This document shows, one piece after another, positions 7,733-15,374 of a DNA stretch of 29,194 nucleotides (within the stretch, counting starts at the first letter, position 1; each line of letters begins with the position of its first letter). Made by a program: the position numbers and the translations under genes. The stretch is from Chloroflexota bacterium. Its GTDB lineage: Bacteria; Chloroflexota; UBA6077; JACCZL01. Location of the stretch: contig JADLFM010000135.1 in NCBI GenBank assembly GCA_020845495.1, forward strand, positions 1-29,194. Reading direction: 5' to 3'. The notes beneath the pieces are model-generated. The model was not told the DNA's origin. It searched no databases and worked only from the letters and a program-made list of their open reading frames with translations.

Positions 7733-8896
7733 GCCAGGACGACGGTCGGCATGTAGGCTGGCCCGTAGGATGGCATGCGCACGACCAGGATGCACGTGGG
7801 CGTACCCGGTGGCGCCTGAGCGTGCCCTGACGGGAGTGACTCACCGGCGATCGAGCGTCGCTGGAGGGCGGGCGATGACCTGGCTACTGGCGTCAGATCG
7901 AACGATCGGCCATGACGTGCGACCGGAGACAAGCCTGCGCGCGGACGTTGGCCTGATTCCGGACGTCCACGATGAGGATGGACGGTGTGAGGCGGATCAG
8001 CACATCGCCATCCGAGCTCTGGGGCAGTTGGCCGAATGGCTGTGGGGGCGCTCTCGGGCTACGTGGGAGGGCGTGGGGGTGACAGAGGGACATGGCGCTC
8101 GGGAGGCGAGTTCTGAGGAGGAGTAGCACGCTGGGGCAGACCTGAGGAAGCGCCCGGGGGAAAGGCGCTAAGGAGCGGCTCTGAGATGGGGGCGGTGGCC
8201 TGGGGTAGCGGTGGCCTGGGGTAGCGGTGACTCTGAGGGGCGTATGAGCGAGGAGCGGCGACCGGATGACAGCAGGTCGGACGAGCGCGAGGGGTTTCCT
8301 GACGACTCGTGCGGCTCGCTACGGCGTGCTTGTCTGAGGCGAAGCGGCCCGTGTCCGGATGGGGCAGGTAGGGCTCTCCGAGACGGGGCCAGCGTGAGGA
8401 CATGGGGGCTCACGCTGGGGGCCATGCGGGGCAACATGACTGCACGAGGGCGAGCGCCATCGGTCCGGTCATCGCCGTCATGGCGTGCCAGCAACCCGCG
8501 CGCGTGCAGGTACCTGGGGACCGTCGTGGGCGCTGCCGCGGCCGGCCTGTGCGGCAACCCGTGCGCGTGCAGGCACTGGCGTTGGTTGCGGCGCCCCGAT
8601 TGGCGGCGACGACCGGACCGATGGCGCCGTCAGTGCCGGCCCCATCGCTGGCACCCGCATCGCCGGCGGCCCCATCGACGTCGCCCGCACGGCTGGCAGC
8701 TTCTGCTGGCGCGGCATGCGGCGAGCCTTTGTGAGGCGGCGTGTTGCCTGCATGCTGGAGTGGGCTTGTCCCGACCGTGGCGAGACACTCGCCGGGTACC
8801 GGCCGGGCCTCCGCAGTCTAGTTCCAACCACGTCTGGAGCCGCTGCGATCTTCGAAGCGCTGCAAGCAGGTCGGCTGAGACCGAAGGAGCCGACGG
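7733..8896. other. gene-poor stretch, no supported coding region
   Basis: About 1.16 kb in which the open frames on both strands are overlapping, Arg/Pro/Cys-rich and without recognisable domains or ribosome sites, so I see no gene. It holds a 16-bp tandem duplication (8193-8224) and a 20-bp direct repeat with one mismatch, GCAACCCGCGCGCGTGCAGG (8491-8510) and its near copy (8554-8573). It may be decayed coding sequence or spacer. Confidence 0.5.
8193..8224 (+). repeat. 16-bp tandem duplication
   Basis: CGGTGGCCTGGGGTAG occurs twice without a gap (8193-8208 and 8209-8224), followed by a partial third copy (CGGTG). No gene overlaps it. Confidence 0.85.
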
Positions 8897-9148
8897 ATGC
8901 GGAACGTATGGCATGGCTGCCCAGGTCTGGCGTCTGTACCGCCGTTCTGGAGCGCCCTCGAGTTGGGCGTATCGATAGCCGCCAGTGCGGTCGTAGCGCT
9001 CATGGTGCTGGCGGGCGGGATGGCATTAGAGATGGAGCCGAGCGACGTCATCGAAGCAAGCGTGATGTTAGACGCCGAAAAGCTGAATCCTCTGGTCGTG
9101 TGCCGAGAGGATCGCGAAGGAGTCCGGTGTATCCCGGAGGCAAGCTAA
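8897..9148 (+). CDS. small membrane-anchored hypothetical protein
   Basis: An 83-residue protein that I do not recognise. It has one likely transmembrane helix (about residues 22-46, LGVSIAASAVVALMVLAGGMAL), then an acidic tail containing two cysteines (VVCREDREGVRC). The ATG has a well-spaced AAGGAG site (8884-8889), which is the main reason to believe it is real. It is followed 137 bases later by another single-anchor hypothetical gene in the same direction, so the two may act together at the membrane. No function can be assigned. Confidence 0.55.
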   Translation: MRNVWHGCPGLASVPPFWSALELGVSIAASAVVALMVLAGGMALEMEPSDVIEASVMLDAEKLNPLVVCREDREGVRCIPEAS

Positions 9149-9215
9149 CGCATGGTAGTTGGCGCTTTCGCGTCGACGTTGGGCGCTCGCCGCAAAGGCA
9201 GTGGATCTAGCACGG

Positions 9216-9244
9216 TTGACAGACCGTTGCCACGATTGCAGATC
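9216..9244 (+). promoter_or_regulatory. possible promoter of the 9286 gene
   Basis: TTGACA (9216-9221) is followed after 17 bases by CAGATC (9239-9244), a poor -10. The -35 is perfect and lies about 65 bases before the start codon. It also sits in a short ACGGT/ACCGT inverted repeat (9212-9227). Confidence 0.3.
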
Positions 9245-9285
9245 AATCGGTTCTGCCGGCAGAGCCGTGGATGGGAGTGACCGAC

Positions 9286-9918
9286 ATGCACCGTATCTTG
9301 GTCGAGATGGCCGTGACCGTGGGTGCGAGTGCTCTCATCGCGGGCGCGGTGCTCGTAGCTGGGAACAGTTCTCTGAAGCCGGCTCCCGCACCACCCCCAG
9401 CGTACGTCACTCAGCCGCCCGGCTGCCGTGATGCGCCAATCCTCGAGGTGCGCGGCTCAGGCGTGACCGGCCGTGCGAAACTCTGCATCCTCGATGAGGG
9501 AGTGCGCTCCGCGGCGGACGTTGAGGGGCTGACTCCAGGGACGACCTACACGACCTGGATCGCCTACTTCGATCGGCCGTTGGAGTGCCAGAAGCCCCAC
9601 TGCGCGCTCGATGATCTGCGTGGGACGGCGATGGGCGTCGCCGGTCGCATGGACGGGATCGCGGCTGATGGCTTCCGCCGGGCGCAGTTCAACGGTGACC
9701 TTCGCGATCTCAAACTCGCCGGCAGGTCCGAGGTGTGGCTGCTGGTTTTCGACCGCGGCCCAACGATCGCTAGCGACGGCCAACTGCGCGCCAGTCAACT
9801 CCTGAGCGCTTCTTCGCCTCTCCTCAGGGTGCCGACTGTCGGCGACGCTACGGGCGATCGGGTAGTAGCTCAGGCAATCTTCAGCATGCTGTCCGAGCAA
9901 ACGTACGTCGAGCCTTAG
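9286..9918 (+). CDS. membrane-anchored or secreted hypothetical protein
   Basis: A 210-residue protein, not recognised by family. The N-terminus is a signal anchor (MHRILVEMAVTVGASALIAGAVLVAG), followed by a Pro-rich linker (about 32-43) and an extracytoplasmic domain of about 160 residues. That domain has paired cysteines (GCRD, LCIL and LECQKPHC) and a beta-rich stretch (GLTPGTTYTTWIAYFDRPLEC), which resembles small secreted beta-sandwich proteins. The ATG at 9286 is preferred over the in-frame ATG at 9271 because GGGAG at 9273-9277 is at the right distance. A TTGACA element lies upstream. Possibly linked to the small membrane gene before it. Confidence 0.75.
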   Translation: MHRILVEMAVTVGASALIAGAVLVAGNSSLKPAPAPPPAYVTQPPGCRDAPILEVRGSGVTGRAKLCILDEGVRSAADVEGLTPGTTYTTWIAYFDRPLECQKPHCALDDLRGTAMGVAGRMDGIAADGFRRAQFNGDLRDLKLAGRSEVWLLVFDRGPTIASDGQLRASQLLSASSPLLRVPTVGDATGDRVVAQAIFSMLSEQTYVEP

Positions 9919-10404
9919 GCGAGCGCACAGCGGCCGACGGTGCCGGGGGTCGCGCTTTGGCACGCCACGTCGTGCTTGCTGCACGAGGCCAACTGAGGCG
10001 CTACGGATTGGCAGACGCGGGACGTGTCCCGGCTGTGAGGGGACGTTTGTCGGGCACTGGCCAGCCTGCCATGGTATAACATTCAAGTACCAGGACACCA
10101 GCAGCGCAGATCGAGAGCGCGGACCAGGGTAACGCAATCGAGGCGCCTGGGCCTGGAATCGGGTGCCGGAACGGAGTGCAGGAGATGGCCATGGCGAGGA
10201 AGATCCAGGCGCGCCACCTTCTGCTGGGGGTGCTGCAAGTTGACAGTGTCGCGGGTCGCCGCGGCGCGTAAGTCAGGAAGTGGACACCCGGGCGAGCCAG
10301 CAGAGTGCCGCCCAGTCTTGAAAACACGAGCCGCCAACCGAGAGCCGCGAGGCCCGCGAAGCTCATTCATAGAGACCCTTCGCTAGACAGATATCGCGCA
10401 ATGT
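9919..10404. other. intergenic stretch with a possible Clp-N remnant
   Basis: No full gene is supported in these 486 bases. A minus-strand frame of 121 residues (10001-10366) lacks domain features and a ribosome site. A short plus-strand frame at 10191-10271 is noted separately. The stretch ends at a strong plus-strand terminator, so some plus-strand transcript, perhaps from the 9286 gene, is expected across it. Confidence 0.5.
10191..10271 (+). pseudogene. 26-residue frame resembling one Clp N-terminal repeat
   Basis: The frame starts ATG at 10191 after GGAG (10181-10184) and reads MARKIQARHLLLGVLQVDSV, then six more residues to TAA. ARHLLLGVL followed by VDSVA resembles the EHLLLGLL...VA core of the Clp N-domain repeat found in ClpC/ClpB. 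It is far too short for a domain of about 140 residues, so it is either a decayed fragment or chance. A similar DNA segment occurs on the minus strand near 26427-26460. Confidence 0.25.
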
Positions 10405-10434
10405 GAGCCCCCACCAGGACGTGGGGGCTCTTTT
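10405..10434 (+). terminator. intrinsic terminator, plus strand
   Basis: A perfect 10-bp stem (10405-10414 with 10421-10430) with a 6-base loop is followed by TTTT (10431-10434). The U-tract is only on the plus strand, so it terminates transcription coming from the 9286 gene side. It lies 29 bases from the end of the minus-strand helicase gene and may also protect its 3' end. Confidence 0.8.
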
Positions 10435-10462
10435 CGTGCGCTCCCGCTCGTCAAACGCCCCA

Positions 10463-13400
10463 TCAGGCGTCGCCGGGTGCGTGCTCGACCAGCCGGCAGA
10501 GCGCGTTCACGAGCGCCATCTCCTCCGGCGTCCGACACGGCACGTGCAGCAACGCCGGGTTACACACCAGCACTGCCAGCCCGCGTGCCCGCGAGACGGC
10601 CACGTTCAGGCGATTCAGGCTGTACAGGAAGTCGAGATCGCGGGGCAGATCGTCGGCGCTAGACGTCGCCATCGAGAAGACGACGACGGCTCCTTCCTGC
10701 CCCTGGAAGCGATCCACCGTCCCGACCCGCACGCCCGGCGGCAGGCTGGCGCGTAGTCGCGCCACCTGCGCGTTGTACGGCGCGACGACCACGATGTCGG
10801 AGGGGCGGAGCGGGCGAACCTCGCCGCGCTGATTCGTCCACTCCCGGCCAAGCAACGACCGGACCAGCCGCTCGACCACCTCAACCTCTTCAAGCGAGAC
10901 GGTCCGATTGTCGTAGTGCTCGACGGGGACGAAGCGCAGGCCGCTGCCAGCCAGCATCGCCACCGCGTCGCCCACCGCGTCGCCCGCTGCGTCGGCCTCT
11001 CCTGACCCTTGCTCCATCCCGATACGCTGTACGGCACAGGATGCATGCGCTGTCAGCCGGCCCTCGTACACCACCTCCGAGATGAAGGCGCAGATGTCAG
11101 GGTGCAGGCGACGGGTGACGTCGAGCAGGATGCCGTGCGTCGGAGGGATCGTGGCCGCGCCGGCCGCGACGTGCTCGAGCGCCGATGCGCCGGCCCCCGG
11201 CGGATGGGTACCCTTCGTCGGCTGAGGCAACTGGCGCGGGTCGCCGAGCATGACGAGGTTACGGGCGGCCCCAGCGACAGCCAGCGTATTGGCGAGCGAC
11301 AATTGCCCCGCCTCGTCGACGAACAGGACATCTAGCAGGCCGGCTAGCTCCGGTCGGGCGAACAGCCAGGCCGTGCCGGCGACGACCTGGACGGCGCCGC
11401 GCTGAAGCAGCGTGTCGACCTCCCGGTTGCCGCCCACGCGGGTCACCTGGGACGCCTTGCACGCCGCATCCGCGTCGGCTTTCTGTACCGCCCGAAACTC
11501 GATCCCGCGCGCCTCAGCATGCGCGCAGACGGCTTCCAGCAGGTTCGAGATGGCGCGGTGGCTGTGGGCGGTGATTCCAACCCGCCGCCCACCCGCCACC
11601 AGATCGAGGATCGCCTGCGCGCCCACGTACGTCTTTCCGGAGCCAGGTGGCCCCTGGATCGCTAGATATGAGTCGTCCAGGCACGGCACGATCCGCCGGA
11701 TTGCGTCCAGTCCTGATTCTCCCGCCCGCACCAGCTTCGAGGCGCCTGGACGGCCCAGCGCCGAGACCCCCGCATGAGCCGCCTCCGTCGCCGTGGCTAC
11801 CGCCGCCTCCGAAGGGTGGGTTGGCTGCATCCTGGCGAGCGATCCTGCGCTATCTTGCGGATCAGCGAGGAGCGCGTCCGAGACACAGCGTGGCGGCCGG
11901 CGAAGGAGCAGATCGAGCGCCGCTTGAAACGGTCGCAGGGCGCGTGGCCCTGCCTCTCCCGGCCTGGCACTCCCCGCCCGCTCATCTCCTCCCTCGGTGT
12001 CTCCCGTCCCAACGCTCGTCAGGTGAGCCTCACTCGATCCAGAGTCGCCAGGCTCACCATCCTCCAGCCCACTCTCGCGGACGTAGCGAGCGAGCCGCCC
12101 GAGCGCCGCCTCCAGTACCGTCGTGTCGATCGGCCCCGATGGAATCAGCGCGCGGGGATGCGGCGCCTCTTTGCCCTGGCCACGCTTCAGCGCGATACGC
12201 CCGGCGTCATTGTCCACCGCGACCACGACGCCGGCGCTTGTACCGGTGCCTGGGTCGTGGGGACTCTGGCCCGGCAGGATCTTGTGTTCCTGGGCCGGGT
12301 CGAAGCGATACTCGTAGACGATGGATCGCTTCTCTGGGCGAGGCTGACCGGTGAGCTTCAGGTCGCCGAGCGCTTCGGCGTCGTCGATCAACTCTGCGTC
12401 ACTCATCTCGCGTCGCGCGAAGTAGGCCCACCACTCCGGCTTCGCCTCGCGATGGTGCCATTCAAGCAGGTGCGCGAGTAGCCAGCGACCGTGCTGCTCT
12501 GGCGTTCGGGCAGCGGCATCGTCGGGCACGCCACCGAGCAATGTTGCGATGAGTTCCGCTCGGTCGACCCGCGCAGCCTCCCGCGCCGCCTCTCGTTCGG
12601 CTCCCCGCTCGGCATCGCGCAGCGCCTTCTGCTCGTCAGATGGCTCCGGCTCCGCTGGCGCGGCTTCCGCCGGGGGTACTACGCTGGGGCGCGGCAACGG
12701 CTCCCCCCGGGCTGCCTCGACCTCCACGCGCCGAGCCTCCAGCCAGTCGCGCAACTTCCAGGTCGAGATGCAGTCGGCGCGGTTGTAGGCGGCGATCTGG
12801 TCGAGGACGGTCTGGTCGGCCGTCGCCAGCCAGCGCTCGTACGCGACGATACTGGAGCCGGCGTCGACGATGGCGTCATCGCGAGGCTCCATGTAGAGCG
12901 GCTCGAGCTTCTTGATCGAATACGACTCCTCGGACACCCGTAACGCCTGACGCACTACCCGATACAGGTCGACGAAGACGCCATCGCGTAGGAGCTGGTC
13001 GACGGCGGCCTCGCGGGTCGCATGACGGCAGGCCAGCCGGCCGAGTGCCGCCGGCTCGTACGGCGCGTAGTGGTAGACGTGAAAATCGGGGTAGGCGTCG
13101 CGCCGCGCGAGGATCGCGTCGATCAAATCTTCAAAGGCAGCGCGCTCACCAGCCCGGTCGTGCGCCCAGAACGCCCGGTACTCCGGTGCTTCGGCGTCGA
13201 TCGACGACAGCCCGAACAGGTACTCTCGCCCGCCGTCCTCGACGAGCGGGTCACCCTCGATGTCGAAGAAGAGGTCGCCGGGCGAGGGCAGGGGTAGGCC
13301 GCCGAGTCCCATCCCAGGCTCGTTCGCCGCGAGTAACTCGTGCACGACCTGCCCGCCGTTCCGCTGCCTGATCTGGAGGGTGGCTTGTGCACATAGCCCT

Positions 13401-14386
13401 TCGAGCGAGCGCATCCCGATGCCCCGGATCCGCTCGCCGGCTGGAAGCGCGGCCAATGCCTCGACAGTTGTCACGCCGGCACGGCCGAGTTTCCGGATCT
13501 GGTCGCGCCGGATGCCGGCGACTAGCGATAGGTGATCGTCGCCGCGGCGTTGGGCGGCACAGACGTCCTGCCAATGGCAGATCCCGCAGTGCTCGACCGG
13601 GTGTGGGTAGGTTGCGTTCTCGGCGCGCCTTGCCGGGTGGCGCGGATCACCCCGCTGAGGCACCGCTTGATGGGCCGATGCTTGATGGGCCGATGCTTGA
13701 TGGGCCGATGCTTGATGGGCCGATGCCTGATGGGCCGGTGCCTGAAGAGTCGATGTCTCAGCCGTGATATGCCCGGCCTCGATGGCGGTGAGGAAGCGGC
13801 GGCGTGCCCGCCGGTGGTAGGCGGCGAAGTCGGTCAGGCGGTAGTGACGCCAGCATCCATCGCCGAGGATCAGATGAATGGAGTGGGGCAGGCGTCCCTG
13901 GATGCGCGCGAGCAGATCGGCGTAGACGCACAGTTGGAGGATCGCACCGGGCCGAGAGTGGCGGGCGAACTTCACGTCCGCCACTTCGTAGCTCCAGCCG
14001 CCGAGCGCGCTCGGGCTCTCGACCCGGAGCAGAAGGTCTGCGTATCCGACCCAGGGCGCGTCGAAGAGCGCTGCTTGATAGATGGCATCCGCGCCAGCCC
14101 GCATCGCGCGGAGCGTCGCCGCCTGAGCCGCTTCCAGCCCAGAAACATCCCCACCGGCCCACGCAATCTCCACAACCTCGCGGCCCGCGGCCCGAATCCC
14201 CTCGACGATCTGGGCCTCGTGGTCGAGGCCGCGCCCGGCCAGGATGTCGTAGATGGGATCCTGGCGAAGCGGGCGCTCGATCTGCCGTCGGATCGCGCGG
14301 TGTTCGAGGCCGGTCAGGTGTGCGCAGGCGACGTGACGAACGAGGTCGCTGGCACTGTAGAGGAGTCGTCCGTTCGCGAGGTACAT
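10463..14386 (-). CDS. TM0106-family RecB-like nuclease / RNase H-like exonuclease / SF1 helicase fusion
   Basis: A 1307-residue DNA-processing protein. Domain 1 is a RecB/Cas4-like PD-(D/E)XK nuclease with GYADLLL (about 112) and EVADVK (about 134-139). A cysteine at residue 21 and C-x2-C-x5-C (about 264-273) resemble the 4Fe-4S site of AddB, Dna2 and Cas4 nucleases. Domain 2 (about 360-560) is a YprB-like RNase H-fold exonuclease, with FFDIEGDP and YNRADCISTWKLRDWL. Domain 3 is a UPF1/DNA2-like SF1 helicase: Walker A GPPGSGKT (about 912), VDEAGQ (about 1021), GDPRQLPQ, VDRFQGQE and NVAVSRAR. A 15-bp repeat inserts ASAHQ units before the Fe-S cysteines. The upstream frame to 14584 is rejected: MYLANGRLLYSASDL at 14386 is the family N-terminus, although its ribosome site is weak. 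The cellular role is not established; DNA repair or defence are both possible. Confidence 0.9.
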   Translation of the reverse strand: MYLANGRLLYSASDLVRHVACAHLTGLEHRAIRRQIERPLRQDPIYDILAGRGLDHEAQIVEGIRAAGREVVEIAWAGGDVSGLEAAQAATLRAMRAGADAIYQAALFDAPWVGYADLLLRVESPSALGGWSYEVADVKFARHSRPGAILQLCVYADLLARIQGRLPHSIHLILGDGCWRHYRLTDFAAYHRRARRRFLTAIEAGHITAETSTLQAPAHQASAHQASAHQASAHQASAHQAVPQRGDPRHPARRAENATYPHPVEHCGICHWQDVCAAQRRGDDHLSLVAGIRRDQIRKLGRAGVTTVEALAALPAGERIRGIGMRSLEGLCAQATLQIRQRNGGQVVHELLAANEPGMGLGGLPLPSPGDLFFDIEGDPLVEDGGREYLFGLSSIDAEAPEYRAFWAHDRAGERAAFEDLIDAILARRDAYPDFHVYHYAPYEPAALGRLACRHATREAAVDQLLRDGVFVDLYRVVRQALRVSEESYSIKKLEPLYMEPRDDAIVDAGSSIVAYERWLATADQTVLDQIAAYNRADCISTWKLRDWLEARRVEVEAARGEPLPRPSVVPPAEAAPAEPEPSDEQKALRDAERGAEREAAREAARVDRAELIATLLGGVPDDAAARTPEQHGRWLLAHLLEWHHREAKPEWWAYFARREMSDAELIDDAEALGDLKLTGQPRPEKRSIVYEYRFDPAQEHKILPGQSPHDPGTGTSAGVVVAVDNDAGRIALKRGQGKEAPHPRALIPSGPIDTTVLEAALGRLARYVRESGLEDGEPGDSGSSEAHLTSVGTGDTEGGDERAGSARPGEAGPRALRPFQAALDLLLRRPPRCVSDALLADPQDSAGSLARMQPTHPSEAAVATATEAAHAGVSALGRPGASKLVRAGESGLDAIRRIVPCLDDSYLAIQGPPGSGKTYVGAQAILDLVAGGRRVGITAHSHRAISNLLEAVCAHAEARGIEFRAVQKADADAACKASQVTRVGGNREVDTLLQRGAVQVVAGTAWLFARPELAGLLDVLFVDEAGQLSLANTLAVAGAARNLVMLGDPRQLPQPTKGTHPPGAGASALEHVAAGAATIPPTHGILLDVTRRLHPDICAFISEVVYEGRLTAHASCAVQRIGMEQGSGEADAAGDAVGDAVAMLAGSGLRFVPVEHYDNRTVSLEEVEVVERLVRSLLGREWTNQRGEVRPLRPSDIVVVAPYNAQVARLRASLPPGVRVGTVDRFQGQEGAVVVFSMATSSADDLPRDLDFLYSLNRLNVAVSRARGLAVLVCNPALLHVPCRTPEEMALVNALCRLVEHAPGDA
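13666..13755 (-). repeat. six tandem 15-bp repeats inside the nuclease-helicase gene
   Basis: Four perfect copies of CTTGATGGGCCGATG (plus-strand reading; 13666-13725) and two degenerate copies (13726-13740 and 13741-13755). The 15-base unit keeps the frame and encodes a five-residue unit (ASAHQ) on the minus strand. It lies between the nuclease core and the C-x2-C-x5-C cluster, probably in a flexible loop. Copy number may vary between strains by slippage without breaking the frame. Confidence 0.95.
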
Positions 14387-14813
14387 AGCCGGTCGGCGTC
14401 CCCTGGTCGATATTCCTGCTCGCGTCCCGTGCCTGAGATCGGCCGCCTGTTGGGCCGCCAGCGCATGCCGCCGCTGAGGATAACGCGCCGGGGCGTCGCG
14501 CGGGGATCGCGGCCTACCAGGCGAGATGATGCTCCGCCGGCGGATGCCTGACGGTCCGTGCAGCAACCCGGCGAGAGGCTTCATGGTGACGCGGCCTCAC
14601 ACTACGGCCAGCCTGGTGCGCCGGGCATACCCCCACTGAGGGGGTATCTGAGCCCCGATTTCGTGCTCCCCGAGGGCCAGGTGGCGGCTCCGGCTGCGAA
14701 GTGTCGGCGAGTACACACCGGTAGTGTCGGCGGGCGAACAGCCCTCCGCATCAGTCTGCGAGTACGGTGCGACAGTCGAATGCGGGGCAATCAAGCATTT
14801 CGTGAGGGTCACC
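14387..14813. other. divergent intergenic region with an operator-like hairpin
   Basis: This region of 427 bases separates the minus-strand nuclease-helicase from a plus-strand hypothetical gene. It contains an 8-bp perfect inverted repeat with a 5-base loop, ATACCCCCACTGAGGGGGTAT (14627-14634 with 14640-14647), which could be an operator or a hairpin in either transcript. No clear -35/-10 pair was found. Open frames here lack support. Confidence 0.45.
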
Positions 14814-15299
14814 ATGAATGACGATGTTCATGCGCATGCTGACGACTCGCTAGCCCGACGTCCTGGGGCCGACCCCCCTGAGACTGAGCCGGCCGCGACA
14901 CCTCGGTCCGCTTGCGCTCGTGGCAGCTCTCATCATGGCGAGCCCAGTCGCCCGGCCGCGCATGCTGGCGCGGCACAGACCGGCACGGATCGCGGTGACG
15001 TGGCCTACGCCGAGAAGTCGGTTCAGCGGGTTCATGACATCCTGGCATCGGCGGGGCTCCCGTCCGTCCTGATCGAGCGGGATCAGATTGTCCTGTCCGG
15101 CTACCTCGTCGAGCCGCGCGGGGCAGGCAGCGTCCTCGTGCGCTGGGTCGGACGGCGGGATGTGGCCGACGAGCGGTATCGACGGACCTTCCTCGACGTG
15201 TACGCGTTCACCCTGCGGAAGCGCGGCTTTCGCGTCGAGCCCGTGATCGAAGCTGGCACCGCCGGCCTGGAGTGCATGGCCCGCTGTAGCGCCGAATAA
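14814..15299 (+). CDS. small hypothetical protein with a disordered N-terminus
   Basis: A 161-residue protein that I do not recognise. The first 65 or so residues are low-complexity (Ala, Asp, His, Pro, Arg). The rest (about 66-161) looks folded, with a helix SVQRVHDILASAG, strands such as SVLIERDQIVLSGYLV and SVLVRWVG, and then helix and strand YAFTLRKRGFRVEPVIE, an alpha/beta pattern of a small domain. The ATG at 14814 has GAGGGT upstream. A longer frame from 14724 has no ribosome site and adds only low-complexity residues. It is divergent from the helicase gene. Function unknown. Confidence 0.6.
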   Translation: MNDDVHAHADDSLARRPGADPPETEPAATPRSACARGSSHHGEPSRPAAHAGAAQTGTDRGDVAYAEKSVQRVHDILASAGLPSVLIERDQIVLSGYLVEPRGAGSVLVRWVGRRDVADERYRRTFLDVYAFTLRKRGFRVEPVIEAGTAGLECMARCSAE

Positions 15300-15374
15300 C
15301 TCGGCCGCGGCGGGGACGCACCCGGAAGCTGGGGAAGGCTGTAGAGTAGGCGCGCCGTTGCGGGGCGTGCGCAG

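Noticed and set aside
8211..9210. Overlapping plus-strand frames of 255 and 241 residues
   Set aside because: They are Arg-, Cys- and Pro-rich with no domain, overlap each other in different frames, and lack a ribosome site.
13532..14551. 339-residue plus-strand frame opposite the nuclease domain
   Set aside because: The 15-bp repeat and the conserved nuclease motifs are explained by the minus strand; the plus-strand product is low-complexity in places and unrecognised.
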